NCBI RefSeq assembly: GCF_000429965.1
Contig: NZ_AUCW01000024.1
Coordinates: forward strand, 1-64,000
Length of the DNA: 64,000 nucleotides
From: Desulfogranum mediterraneum DSM 13871
Lineage (GTDB): Bacteria > Desulfobacterota > Desulfobulbia > Desulfobulbales > Desulfobulbaceae
Direction of reading: 5' to 3'
Under the pieces are notes generated by a model. That model was given only the letters and a program-made list of their open reading frames with translations. It was not told the origin of the DNA and made no database searches. Both the position numbers and the translations under genes were made by a program. Below, in pieces: positions 35,714 to 44,618 of the stretch (position 1 is its first letter; every line of letters begins with the position of its first letter).

Positions 35714-36335
35714 AAAGACATCGTTAGCTGCTGAGGTGGGCAATAATATCCCTGGTTCTAATATCTCCTTTTTGGCCTGGTCTGGTTGGCCAAAGTTAAT
35801 AAATTGATAATAAACGGTTAAGTTGTGCTGAACTGTAGTGTTGGGACGCTAAACGGTGTTTTTTTTGGGTCAGAAGCTGCTCGCTGGTGAGCAGCGCAAG
35901 GGGATGGGGATTAAGCTCGGTTTAGCTCATGCCCTTGCCTCAGTCCGCTACCCTGCTCGTAACTTGTTGATGAAGGCATAACCAGTGCTCAGAAGAGTGC
36001 AGGGATCGCTCCAGGCCCTTGTGGGGCCATCACTTTTTTTCTGGGTTGTCCGGTATCACCCTGTGCCGCGCTGCGATTTTTTTCTTTTAAATCAAGTAGA
36101 TAATTTTGACTGGGGGTACTTTTACCATCTAGGATTAGCTATGGCAATAAGAGTTTCCCCTATTCGAGGAATAATAGGTTAGGGGGAGAATGATCTTTGG
36201 AGTGGTTTCCTGAACAGGGCGGAACGATGGTTCCCTGATCTTGTTTCTGTTTTGGAGGTGCAGAGGCAATACTGTCGGCAGGAGCGACTGTTGATAGGGA
36301 GGTTCAGGACCTGGGGGGAAGGCGGGCTTGCGGGC
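35714..36335. other. gene-poor region between PEP-CTERM gene and tRNA-Glu
   Basis: About 620 bases, A+T-richer than the neighbourhood. Only short open frames without ribosome binding sites are seen (for example one starting at 35985 on the plus strand). I see no RNA gene in it besides the tRNA unit that follows. Confidence 0.45.
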
Positions 36336-36374
36336 AAAAAAAAAGGCACCTGACGAAGAATCGTTAGGTGCCTT
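36336..36374 (-). terminator. intrinsic terminator of tRNA-Glu
   Basis: On the minus strand aaggcacct...aggtgcctt forms a hairpin followed directly by a run of nine T residues (the a-run at 36336-36344 on the plus strand). It lies 11 bases past the tRNA 3' end. Confidence 0.85.
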
Positions 36375-36385
36375 GAATATGCTGA

Positions 36386-36461
36386 TGGTGACCCCAAGGG
36401 GACTCGAACCCCTGTTGCCGGCGTGAGAGGCCGGAGTCCTAGGCCACTAGACGATGGGGCC
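36386..36461 (-). tRNA. tRNA-Glu (anticodon CTC)
   Basis: 76 bases on the minus strand from GGCCCCA to an encoded CCA end. The acceptor arm GGCCCCA pairs with TGGGGTC, with one G-U pair. The anticodon loop is CTCTCAC within a CCGGC/GCCGG stem, giving anticodon CTC (Glu, GAG codons). The T-arm carries GGTTCGAGTCC. A strong terminator follows. Confidence 0.93.
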
Positions 36462-36542
36462 ATCAGGAAAGTGGCGTGAAGGTAAATGATCGGGCTGGCT
36501 TTGTCAAGCTGATTTTAAGGGGTCGCAGGCTTTTTTATGTTT

Positions 36543-37121
36543 TTAGGAGTTGGGAGCGGGCTGACAGATGGTTCGGCCCAGCTCCCTGGCCCGCTCAAGT
36601 TCCTCGGGGTGCTTGAGGATAGCGCCAAGTTGGTCCACGTCGCGCACCAGCAGTTCGTCGCAGTAGCTGCAGCCCATGGCATCCAGGGCGTAGCGGGCTG
36701 TCAGGCGAACCCCGTCAAAAACCTTTTTGCCGCTGGTCCCGGCTACACTGACCAGGTACCCCCTGTGCTCCTCGGTGCCCTTGGGGGTGCCCAGCAGGTA
36801 TTTGCGGCTCCACAGGACCTGACAGCGGTCGATAAAGGCCTTGGCCTGGGCCGTGACCCCGTAGAAGTAGACCGGTGAGCCGATAATTATCCGCCGGCAT
36901 TGGGGAATGAGGTGATAGAGTTCCTCCATGTCGTCCTTGAAGATGCATTGGCCGTGCTGCTCGCAGTGACCGCAGTTGATGCAGGGATGGATCTGGAGGC
37001 TGGGCAGATCGATGAGTCGAAAGTCACAGCCCGCCTCCCTGAGGCCCCTGCCGAGCTCTTCCAGGAGGAGCTCGGTGTTGCCGCCCTTTCTGGGGCTGCC
37101 GTTGAGGATAAGGACCTTCAT
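36543..37121 (-). CDS. NADPH-dependent FMN reductase / flavodoxin-fold protein
   Basis: 192 residues from ATG 37121, whose start overlaps the malQ stop by four bases (ATGA). The N-terminus MKVLILNGSPRKGGNTELLL is the FMN-phosphate loop of NAD(P)H:flavin or quinone reductases. Four Cys in HPCINCGHCEQHGQC resemble the iron-sulfur or metal motif of iron-sulfur flavoproteins. IIGSPVYFYGVTAQAKAFID is the second flavin-binding segment. Probably a cytoplasmic redox enzyme with unknown substrate. A longer upstream reading is rejected because it lies wholly inside malQ. Confidence 0.87.
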   Translation of the reverse strand: MKVLILNGSPRKGGNTELLLEELGRGLREAGCDFRLIDLPSLQIHPCINCGHCEQHGQCIFKDDMEELYHLIPQCRRIIIGSPVYFYGVTAQAKAFIDRCQVLWSRKYLLGTPKGTEEHRGYLVSVAGTSGKKVFDGVRLTARYALDAMGCSYCDELLVRDVDQLGAILKHPEELERARELGRTICQPAPNS

Positions 37122-38683
37122 GGCTGTTCCAGCTCCTGGAATTTCCCCGGGGTGCGGGCAAAGAAGGCGGTCAGCTCCTGCAGCCAGTCGGCGAGGGCAG
37201 GGGTGATGAAGCGTGCGGCACAGCGCCACTGCCAGTTGCCGGCCACGGTCCCAGGGGTGTTGGTGCGGCAGTCGTTGCCAAAACCCAGGATATCCTGCAT
37301 GGGGATGATCGCCAGGTTGGCCACCGAAGAGTAGGCCAGGTGGATCATGTCCCGATGAAAGGTGCCGGCGTGACTGTCCGGGTGGTTGGCGTAGCGCTTG
37401 GCCCGCTCCTTGTCCGCTGCCGTTACCTTCGGGCTGAGCAGCCAGCCCACAGAGGTGTCGTTGTCGTGGGTGCCGGTGTAGATCACGCAGTTACTCTCCA
37501 GGTTATGGGGCAGGTAGGTGTTCTGCGGGGAACCGTCAAAGGCAAAGAGGAGGATCTTCATTCCCGGGTAGCCCAGGGCCTCCCTGAGTTCGTTGACCTC
37601 CGGGGTGATGATGCCCAGGTCCTCGGCGATGATGTTCATGGGGCCCAGCCGTCGTGTCATCTCGGTGAAGAAGGGCAGGCCCGGACCTTTGACCCACCTG
37701 CCGTTGATGGCCGTGGACTCCTCGGCTGGTACGGACCAGTAGGATTCAAAGCCGCGGAAATGATCGATTCGAACCGCGTCGGTCAGGGCAAGGTTGTGGC
37801 GCAGCCGCGCCTCCCACCAGTTGAGGAGTGCCTCTTCGACGCCGTTCTCTGTGTCCTTCCAGCGATAGATGGGGTTGCCCCAGAGCTGGCCGGTGGCGCT
37901 GAAATAGTCGGGCGGTACTCCAGCCACCCTGGTGGGGAGGCAGGTTTCAGGATCAAGCTGGAAAAGCTCCTGGTTGGCCCAGACATCGGCGCTGTCCCCG
38001 GCAACATAGATGGGCAGGTCGCCGATGATATGGATTTTTTTCTTACGGGCATAGCGGTGGAGCTTCTCCCACTGGCTGTAAAAAAGAAACTGTTCAAAGG
38101 TGAAGTAGGCGATCTCGTTGGCCAGTTCCAGGCGGGCGCGGGCAAGGGCCGTCTTTCTGAATTGACAGATCTCTTCCGGCCAGCTGGTCCAGGGTGCGTG
38201 GTTGTATCGTTCCTTCAGGGCCTGGAACAGGGCATAGTCAGCGACCCAGGGCTGTTTTCGGGAGAAATTTTCCAGGGTGCCGTTGGGGTTGTTGGCGGTG
38301 AACTTCTGCCAGGCAATGCTGAGCAGTTCGGTCTTATATTCGGCAGCCCGCTGGTAGTCTACCTGGTAGGGTGAAAAATCCTGGTATTGGAGCTCGCCCT
38401 CGCTGAGCAGGCCCTGCTTGAGCAGGCCGTCGATGCTGATCAGCAGCGGGTTGCCGGCAAAGGCGGAAGGGCTCATGTAGGGAGAGTTGGCAAAGGCCGG
38501 TTCCGTTGGGCCCAGGGGAAGAATCTGCCAGTTCTGCTGACCGCTGCGGTGGAGGAAATCGATAAAGTCACAGGCGGTTTGGCCGATGTCGCCGATGCCG
38601 TGGGGGCTGGGCAGACTGAAGACGGGAAGCAGAATACCACTTGATTTTTGCTGTGGGGTAATTATTGGTGCTGTTGTACGCAT
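37118..38683 (-). CDS. malQ: 4-alpha-glucanotransferase (amylomaltase, GH77)
   Basis: 521 residues, normal length for GH77. It transfers alpha-1,4-glucan segments between maltodextrins, forming longer chains and free glucose. Family markers: SSGILLPVFSLPSPHGIGD at the start, the nucleophile Asp in AVRIDHFRGFESYW, the acid/base Glu in IIAEDLGIITPEV and the third Asp in IYTGTHDNDTSVGW. Cytoplasmic. Co-transcribed with the flavoprotein gene (four-base overlap). It faces the sigma factor gene across a divergent 209-base region. No other glycogen genes are in the window. Confidence 0.96.
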   Translation of the reverse strand: MRTTAPIITPQQKSSGILLPVFSLPSPHGIGDIGQTACDFIDFLHRSGQQNWQILPLGPTEPAFANSPYMSPSAFAGNPLLISIDGLLKQGLLSEGELQYQDFSPYQVDYQRAAEYKTELLSIAWQKFTANNPNGTLENFSRKQPWVADYALFQALKERYNHAPWTSWPEEICQFRKTALARARLELANEIAYFTFEQFLFYSQWEKLHRYARKKKIHIIGDLPIYVAGDSADVWANQELFQLDPETCLPTRVAGVPPDYFSATGQLWGNPIYRWKDTENGVEEALLNWWEARLRHNLALTDAVRIDHFRGFESYWSVPAEESTAINGRWVKGPGLPFFTEMTRRLGPMNIIAEDLGIITPEVNELREALGYPGMKILLFAFDGSPQNTYLPHNLESNCVIYTGTHDNDTSVGWLLSPKVTAADKERAKRYANHPDSHAGTFHRDMIHLAYSSVANLAIIPMQDILGFGNDCRTNTPGTVAGNWQWRCAARFITPALADWLQELTAFFARTPGKFQELEQP

Positions 38684-38799
38684 GGACTGTATCCGGAAAG
38701 GGTGAACCGTAATTGAGCTGATGGCCTGTTTCGATCATACCCTGAAATTGACCAGGGTTCATCTAAATGTGTAAAAATGCGTTTCCAGCATAAGGGACC

Positions 38800-38828
38800 T
38801 TGACTTTTGTCAAAGAGTATATTAATTT
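38800..38828 (+). promoter_or_regulatory. probable promoter of the sigma-70 factor gene
   Basis: TTGACT (38800-38805), a 17-base spacer and TAATTT (38823-38828). A small palindrome (ttgacttttgtcaa) covers the -35 box and may be an operator. The GTG start follows about 65 bases downstream. Confidence 0.5.
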
Positions 38829-38892
38829 GAAATGTTCTTTGTGCTTTTTACGTAAACTATTTTGAACAGACCGCCGTGGAGGGAAGACGCAG

Positions 38893-40212
38893 GTGCTTGC
38901 AGGGATCAAAAATGACCTTCTTGAAGCTGGTAAGGATGAGGGGTGTATCACCTTTCAGCATCTCAATGAATTACTTCCTGAACAGATTAAAGACCCGGGG
39001 GCGATAGAGGAACTGTTCGATTTTTTAGGGGCCAACAATATTGAGATTGTTACCCAGGAAGAGTCGGGCAAGAAAAAAACACTGTCCGGTGAAGAGTGGA
39101 CCGGGAAAAAGGACAGCGAAGATGAGGCCGCAACAGACTCCCTGCCCGACAGCGAGGAGCATGAGTCTGAAGAAACCACCACCACCTATCTGCGGGAGAT
39201 GGGGCAGTTCGATTTACTGACCCCGGAAGAGGAAGCCAAGTATTCCAAAACCATCCGCGAAGGCTTTGACGCCATCATCGCCGCTGTCCGCATCGATGAG
39301 TCTGACACCAAAGAGATCCAGATGCTGGTTGAACGGATCGATCTCTGGCAACGACGCGACCCCACCTTGAAGCCAAAAAAACAGCAGCTCAACTATATGC
39401 GCCGCTGTGTCAATATCGCCAGCCGCAATTACCCGGAAAAGCGCGATCTCTTTGCGCTCAATACCAAGATTGAGGCCTACAACCGCTCCATTGAGGTGGC
39501 CAAGGATCACATGATCCGCGCCAACCTGCGCTTGGTGGTCTCCATTGCCAAACGCTACATGCACCAGGGGCTCACCCTGGCGGATCTGATCCAGGAGGGA
39601 AATCTGGGCCTGATGCGGGCGGTGTTTCGGTTTGACTATAAGAAGGGCAACAAGTTTTCCACCTATGCCTCCTGGTGGATCCGTCAGGCCATAACCCGGG
39701 CCATACTGGACAAGACCCGTACCATCCGGCTGCCGGTGCATTTTCTGGAGTTGCGGAGTCAGTTTTTCAAGGCCTTCTACTCCCTGCTCAAGGAGTTGGG
39801 ACGCGAGCCGACTCCGGTTGAGATCTCCAAGATGACGGATCTGCCCATGGATAAGATCCTGGCGATCCTGGAGGCTTCACGAGAGCCCATTTCCCTGGAG
39901 ACCCCGGTGGGTGATGATGACTCCACCCTGGGAGATTTCCTGGAGAATCAGGAGTCCGAGTCCCCCTATGACGCGGTCCAGAACAGAGAACTGGCCCACC
40001 GGGTCACCGAGGTGCTCTCCACCCTGACAGAGCGTGAAGAGAAGATCATCAGGCTTCGCTTCGGTATCGGAGAGAAGGCCGAGTATACCCTGGAGGAGAT
40101 CGGTAAACGGTTCAACGTCTCCAGGGAACGAATCCGACAGATTGAAAAGAAGGCGTTGAACAGACTTCGACACTCCAGCCGAAGGGAAAAATTACGCTAC
40201 TTTCTCGACTAA
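38893..40212 (+). CDS. RNA polymerase sigma-70 family factor (RpoD/SigA-like, compact)
   Basis: 439 residues starting at GTG, with ggagg about ten bases upstream. Region 1.1 is recognisable (about 15-55: ITFQHLNELLPEQIKDPGAI) and followed by an acidic linker. Region 1.2 is TTYLREMGQFDLLTPEEEAK. Regions 2.1-2.4 run from ANLRLVVSIAKRYMHQGLTL to FSTYASWWIRQAITRAI. Region 3 and then region 4 (TLEEIGKRFNVSRERIRQIE) follow. The non-conserved region between 1.2 and 2.1 is only about 80-90 residues. It could be the housekeeping factor or a group-2 relative; motif conservation favours RpoD-like promoter recognition. A strong terminator follows. Confidence 0.85.
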   Translation: MLAGIKNDLLEAGKDEGCITFQHLNELLPEQIKDPGAIEELFDFLGANNIEIVTQEESGKKKTLSGEEWTGKKDSEDEAATDSLPDSEEHESEETTTTYLREMGQFDLLTPEEEAKYSKTIREGFDAIIAAVRIDESDTKEIQMLVERIDLWQRRDPTLKPKKQQLNYMRRCVNIASRNYPEKRDLFALNTKIEAYNRSIEVAKDHMIRANLRLVVSIAKRYMHQGLTLADLIQEGNLGLMRAVFRFDYKKGNKFSTYASWWIRQAITRAILDKTRTIRLPVHFLELRSQFFKAFYSLLKELGREPTPVEISKMTDLPMDKILAILEASREPISLETPVGDDDSTLGDFLENQESESPYDAVQNRELAHRVTEVLSTLTEREEKIIRLRFGIGEKAEYTLEEIGKRFNVSRERIRQIEKKALNRLRHSSRREKLRYFLD

Positions 40213-40237
40213 GCCGGACCACATGAGATACAATAGC

Positions 40238-40270
40238 AAGCCCCTTGTGATCAAGGGGCTTCTTTTTTTT
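40238..40270 (+). terminator. intrinsic terminator after the sigma factor
   Basis: Perfect stem aagccccttg (40238-40247) / caaggggctt (40252-40261), four-base loop, then c and eight T residues. It separates the sigma factor from the menaquinone operon. Confidence 0.93.
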
Positions 40271-40314
40271 GAACCTTGACTTATGTATGATGGCTGCCCC
40301 ATCAAGGATATCAC

Positions 40315-41409
40315 ATGGAAGGCTATATTAAAAACGCTGGATTAGGGAGCATTCTTGAAAAAGTTCGTGATCAAGAACGATTAAGCCTGGAAGACGGCAG
40401 GAAACTCTACAACTGCCCGGATGTTCTCGCCCTGGGCTACCTCGCCAACATCGTGCGCGAGCGCAAGAACGCCAACGATGCCTACTTCATCTACAACCAG
40501 CACATCAACTACTCCAACATCTGTACCAACCTCTGTAAATTCTGCGCCTTTGGTCGGGAAAAGGGGGACGATCTCGCCTATGAGATGAGCGTCGATGACG
40601 TCCGCCAGAAGGTAAGGGAAAGATTGGATGAACCCATCACCGAGATCCACATGGTGGGGGGGATTCATCCTGACTTGCCCTTCTCCTACTATGTGGATAT
40701 CGTCCGGGCCATCAAGGAGGAGCGCCCTGGGGTGCATGTCCAGGCCTTTACCTGTGTGGAGATTCATCACCTGGCCGGCCTGGCCGGTATGTCCGTGGGC
40801 GAGACCCTGGAGGTCCTCAAGGATGCGGGACTCGGTTCCCTGCCCGGGGGCGGGGCCGAGGTCTTTAATCCCCGGATCCGCGAATTGACCTGTGAACGCA
40901 AGTTGTCCGGCGAAGGCTGGCTGGAGGTGGCCCGTACTGCCCACGAGCATGGCCTCCGCACCAATGCCACCATGCTCTACGGTCATATCGAGACCATAGA
41001 CGAACGGCTGGAGCACCTGGATGCCCTCCGCCGTACCCAGGACGAGAGCGGCGGATTTCTCGCCTTTATTCCCCTGGCCTTTCATCCCAAGAACACGGCC
41101 ATGTCGGAACACAGCAATACCACCGGCATCAATGACCTGAAGAATATAGCGGTCAGTCGCCTGATGCTGGACAACTTCCCCCATATCAAGGCCTACTGGG
41201 TGATGATCGGACCTAAGCTGGCCCAGATCGCCCTCTCCTTTGGTGCCGATGACATGGACGGTACGGTCAAGGAGGAGGTGATCACCCACATGGCCGGTGC
41301 CGAGACCTCCCAGGCCCTGGGGCATAAGACCCTGATCCGCCTGATCCAGGAGGCCGGCCGGGTCCCCATCGAGCGGGACACCCTCTACAACGTTCTGGAA
41401 ACCTTTTAA
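40315..41409 (+). CDS. mqnE: aminodeoxyfutalosine synthase (radical SAM)
   Basis: 364 residues. Joins a SAM-derived adenosyl radical to 3-(1-carboxyvinyloxy)benzoate, giving aminodeoxyfutalosine in the futalosine route to menaquinone. The radical-SAM cluster motif is ICTNLCKFCAFGREKGDD (Cys-x3-Cys-x2-Cys). INYSNICTN before it, LGSLPGGGAEVFNPRIRE and FLAFIPLAFHPKNTAMS are typical of MqnE. It is distinguished from the following MqnC by its longer N-terminal part and motif style. First gene of the operon and only two bases before mqnC. Confidence 0.92.
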   Translation: MEGYIKNAGLGSILEKVRDQERLSLEDGRKLYNCPDVLALGYLANIVRERKNANDAYFIYNQHINYSNICTNLCKFCAFGREKGDDLAYEMSVDDVRQKVRERLDEPITEIHMVGGIHPDLPFSYYVDIVRAIKEERPGVHVQAFTCVEIHHLAGLAGMSVGETLEVLKDAGLGSLPGGGAEVFNPRIRELTCERKLSGEGWLEVARTAHEHGLRTNATMLYGHIETIDERLEHLDALRRTQDESGGFLAFIPLAFHPKNTAMSEHSNTTGINDLKNIAVSRLMLDNFPHIKAYWVMIGPKLAQIALSFGADDMDGTVKEEVITHMAGAETSQALGHKTLIRLIQEAGRVPIERDTLYNVLETF

Positions 41410-41411
41410 CC

Positions 41412-42476
41412 ATGTTAGCCTCTACGATCAAACGCGTCCAGGCAGGGGAGCGGCTTAGCGACCAGGAGTATCTGCTCCTGGAGCGGGAGGCCGACCTGCA
41501 CCAGCTCGGCGTCCTGGCCAACACCATCCGTCGGCGGCTGCATCCCGAGCCCATGGTCACCTATGTGGTGGATCGCAATATCAACTACACCGACATCTGT
41601 GTCTCGGCCTGTAAGTTCTGTGCCTTTTTCAAGGGGCCCGAAGAGGAGGGCGGCCAGCTGCTCTCCTTTGCAGAACTCAGGGATAAGATCAGGGAGACCC
41701 AGGAACTGGGCGGGACCCAGGTCCTGCTCCAGGGCGGACTCCACCCGGACAAGCCCCTGGAGTACTACGAGGAGATGCTCCGAACCATGAAGGCCACCGG
41801 CATCCATGTCCACGGCTTCTCGCCTCCGGAGATCTTTCACTTTGCCCAGCTCTCGGATCTGCCCATTTCCAAGGTGATCCGGCGGCTGATGGCGGCCGGG
41901 CTTGATTCCATTCCAGGAGGCGGGGCCGAGATCCTCTCGGATCGGGTCCGTACTGAGCTGGCGCCCAAGAAGTGCACGGCTGATCAGTGGCTCGAGGTCA
42001 TGGAGTGCGCCCATGGCCTGGGGCTGCGGACCACGGCCACCATGATGTTCGGCCATATCGAGACCGTGGAGGAGCGCTTGGAACACCTGCGCCGCCTGCG
42101 CGATCTCCAGGATCGCACCAGCGGCTTCACCGCCTTCATCCCCTGGTCCTTTCAACCGGACAACACCCCCCTGGCTGCAGCCCGGAAGATCGATAAGGTC
42201 TCCTCCTTCCAGTACCTCCGCAACCTGGCCCTTTCCCGGATCTACCTGGATAACTTTGCCAACATCCAGGCCTCCTGGGTCACCCAGGGGCCCAAGGTGG
42301 CTCAGTTGTCCCTCTTTTTCGGAGCCAATGACTTCGGCTCCACCATGATCGAGGAAAACGTGGTGGCAGCGGCCGGGGTGCGTTTCCGGCTCTCCGAGGG
42401 GGAGATCAGGCGTCTGGTCAGCGATGCCGGTTTTGCCCCCAGGCAGCGGCTGATGGATTACTCCCTGGTCGAATAG
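41412..42476 (+). CDS. mqnC: cyclic dehypoxanthinyl futalosine synthase (radical SAM)
   Basis: 354 residues. Cyclises dehypoxanthine futalosine to its spiro product. Radical-SAM motif ICVSACKFCAFFKGPEEEGG. NINYTDICV, LLQGGLHPDKPLEYYEEML, LDSIPGGGAEILSDRVR and FTAFIPWSFQPDNT mark MqnC. It shares ancestry with the preceding MqnE, with which it is about collinear. It follows mqnE after two bases and precedes the deaminase by about 15 bases. Confidence 0.93.
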   Translation: MLASTIKRVQAGERLSDQEYLLLEREADLHQLGVLANTIRRRLHPEPMVTYVVDRNINYTDICVSACKFCAFFKGPEEEGGQLLSFAELRDKIRETQELGGTQVLLQGGLHPDKPLEYYEEMLRTMKATGIHVHGFSPPEIFHFAQLSDLPISKVIRRLMAAGLDSIPGGGAEILSDRVRTELAPKKCTADQWLEVMECAHGLGLRTTATMMFGHIETVEERLEHLRRLRDLQDRTSGFTAFIPWSFQPDNTPLAAARKIDKVSSFQYLRNLALSRIYLDNFANIQASWVTQGPKVAQLSLFFGANDFGSTMIEENVVAAAGVRFRLSEGEIRRLVSDAGFAPRQRLMDYSLVE

Positions 42477-42491
42477 TTCTGCGAGCCTGTG

Positions 42492-43742
42492 ATGTCGCCG
42501 GTTACCATCCATCAGGCCCCCTGGGTCTTCCCCGTGGGCAGCCCTCCCCTTGAGCAGGCAGGGCTTGCCATCCGGGACGGGAAGATCCTTGCGCTTGGAG
42601 CCGAGGAGTCCCTCAGGGCAGCCTACCCGGCAGCGGCTCTGGTGGCCCATCCCCAGTCCGTCTTGACCCCGGCCCTGGTCAATGCCCATATTCACCTGGA
42701 GCTCTCCCACCTGGGGGAACTCTCTGCAGGTGAGGTGTTGCCGTCCTCCTTTACCGCCTGGGTCAGCTCCCTGATCCGCCTGCGTGATCGGGTGGGAGCC
42801 ACCGGAGCTGCGGTGGAAGAGGCCGCTGCTGCCACCGTCCTGCAGCAGTATGCCTCGGGCGTCAGTGTGCTGGCTGATATCGGCAACACCGGTGTCGGTC
42901 AGGCAACGGTCCCTGCCTTTAACGGCAGGCTCTATCCCTTTAAGGAGTACCTGGGCTTCAGCAGCCGTGGCCTGGACCATAATCTGGCCAGGCTCGAGCA
43001 GGAGCCGGCCCAGGTCTCCTGTTCTGCCCATGCCGTCTACTCCACCCATGCAGATCTGCTCAAGGCCCTGAAGACCAGGGCCGCTCACAAGGGTGAGATC
43101 CTCCCGATCCATGTGGCTGAACCGTTGGCCGAGATCGAGATGATTCGCCGGGGCAGGGGAGAGATGGTGGAATTTCTGAGCCGGCGCGGCTTCTGGGAAC
43201 CGGTCTTTCCCCAGCAGCAGCCGGATCCGGCCCAGGGGACGATCGCCTATCTCCATGGCCTCGGCCTGCTGGATAGCGAGACCCTCTGTGTCCACGCGGT
43301 CCATGTCGAGGCCGAGGAGATCAAGCTGCTCGTCGAGAGCGGCGCCAAGGTCTGCCTCTGCCCGGGCAGCAACCGTTTTCTCCAGGTCGGTCAGGCCCCG
43401 GTGGGCGCCTACCTTGAGGCAGGCCTGCTGCCGGCCCTTGGTACCGACAGTGTTGCCAGTAACCCTGAGCTCTCCCTCTGGCGGGAGATGCAGCTGCTCC
43501 ATCAGGATCACCCTGCGCTCGATCCCCTGGATATCTTTGCCATGGCCACCCTGGGCGGTGCCCAGGCCCTGGGACTGGAGGATCGACTGGGCACCCTGGC
43601 GCCCGGATGTGAGGCGGATATCCTGGCCGTTCCCCTGCCCGCAGCCCTGGCCGGCGGCAAGGCTGCGGGCACTCCGGCAGAGGTGGCCCGTTATCTGGTG
43701 AGTGGCGGCAGCAGCATCTGTCCTGTGCGTATATACAATTAA
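42492..43742 (+). CDS. mqnX: amidohydrolase, probable aminofutalosine deaminase
   Basis: About 416 residues. The metal-dependent amidohydrolase fold has its zinc ligands in LVNAHIHLELSHLG, PIHVAEPLAEIEMI, CVHAVHVEAEEIK and LGTDSVASNPELSL. Placed between mqnC and mqnA, it most likely deaminates aminodeoxyfutalosine to futalosine, the step needed when MqnB prefers the deaminated form. This is family knowledge plus context; a general deaminase of the TrzN/SsnA group is the alternative. ATG 42492 is preferred over the GTG before it. Confidence 0.82.
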   Translation: MSPVTIHQAPWVFPVGSPPLEQAGLAIRDGKILALGAEESLRAAYPAAALVAHPQSVLTPALVNAHIHLELSHLGELSAGEVLPSSFTAWVSSLIRLRDRVGATGAAVEEAAAATVLQQYASGVSVLADIGNTGVGQATVPAFNGRLYPFKEYLGFSSRGLDHNLARLEQEPAQVSCSAHAVYSTHADLLKALKTRAAHKGEILPIHVAEPLAEIEMIRRGRGEMVEFLSRRGFWEPVFPQQQPDPAQGTIAYLHGLGLLDSETLCVHAVHVEAEEIKLLVESGAKVCLCPGSNRFLQVGQAPVGAYLEAGLLPALGTDSVASNPELSLWREMQLLHQDHPALDPLDIFAMATLGGAQALGLEDRLGTLAPGCEADILAVPLPAALAGGKAAGTPAEVARYLVSGGSSICPVRIYN

Positions 43743-43755
43743 AGGAGTACCTTCC

Positions 43756-44580
43756 ATGGCCCGTATAGGTATGGTCAACTACATTAACACCGCTCCAATC
43801 TATGAGATCTGGAAAGAACTCGACTGTCCGGCCGATTGGAATATCGTTGAGGGGCATCCCCGGGTGCTCAACAAGATGCTCGCCGCTGATCAGATTGATA
43901 TGGGCTTTGTCTCTTCCTACGAGTACGCAGCCCGGCCCGAGCGCTACCAGATCCTGGGAGACCTCTCCATCAGTGCCACCGGGCCGGTGGGCAGTGTGCT
44001 GCTCTTCTCCAGTCTCCCCCCAGAAGAGCTCGATAAGGAGGAGATCCTCCTCACCGGCCAGTCCGACACCTCGGTCTGCCTGGTACGGATCATCCTGGAA
44101 GAGTTTTATCGGGTCAAGCCCCGCTACCGGGTGGGAGATGCCTATGGGGCCGGTGACCAGGAGGCCCCGGCAGCTGCCGTGCTGGCCATCGGTGACGACG
44201 CCCTCAGGCTGAGGATTGAAGACCGCTATCCCTTTCAACTGGATCTCTCCGACCTCTGGCATCAGCGGACCGGTTTGCCCTTTGTCTTTTCGGTCTGCGC
44301 CATTCGTCAGGATTTTATCGATGCCTCCCCCGGGGTGGCGCGTGCCATCCGGGAGCGCTTCATCGACTGCCGTATCCAGGGGGGCCGGAGGATGGCTGAA
44401 ATCTGTGATCGGGTGGCCCGGCGCATCCCCATGGACTGCACCATGTGCTCGGAGTACCTCAACGGTATCGAGCACGACCTGGGGGACGGCAAACGCCGGG
44501 GCCTGGAGCTCTTCTTTGAGCTGCTGATCAACCGTAAGGAGGCCTCTCCTGCTGCCCTGCCGCTTAAGATATTTGAATAA
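43756..44580 (+). CDS. mqnA: chorismate dehydratase
   Basis: 274 residues from ATG 43756, with aaaggag upstream. Removes water from chorismate to give 3-(1-carboxyvinyloxy)benzoate, the first step of the futalosine pathway. The start MARIGMVNYINTAPIYE, then GHPRVLNKMLAADQIDMGFV and SVCLVRIILEEFY are typical of the periplasmic-binding-protein-like MqnA fold. A longer reading from 43702 is rejected because it overlaps the deaminase without a ribosome binding site. Confidence 0.92.
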   Translation: MARIGMVNYINTAPIYEIWKELDCPADWNIVEGHPRVLNKMLAADQIDMGFVSSYEYAARPERYQILGDLSISATGPVGSVLLFSSLPPEELDKEEILLTGQSDTSVCLVRIILEEFYRVKPRYRVGDAYGAGDQEAPAAAVLAIGDDALRLRIEDRYPFQLDLSDLWHQRTGLPFVFSVCAIRQDFIDASPGVARAIRERFIDCRIQGGRRMAEICDRVARRIPMDCTMCSEYLNGIEHDLGDGKRRGLELFFELLINRKEASPAALPLKIFE

Positions 44581-44618
44581 AATAACAGCAAACTTCAACT
44601 AGATAGAGTGATACCTTC

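Noticed and set aside
41415-43778. Very long minus-strand frame of 787 codons opposite mqnC and the deaminase
   Set aside because: Low-complexity Gly/Gln/Asp-rich translation typical of an antisense shadow in G+C-rich genes.
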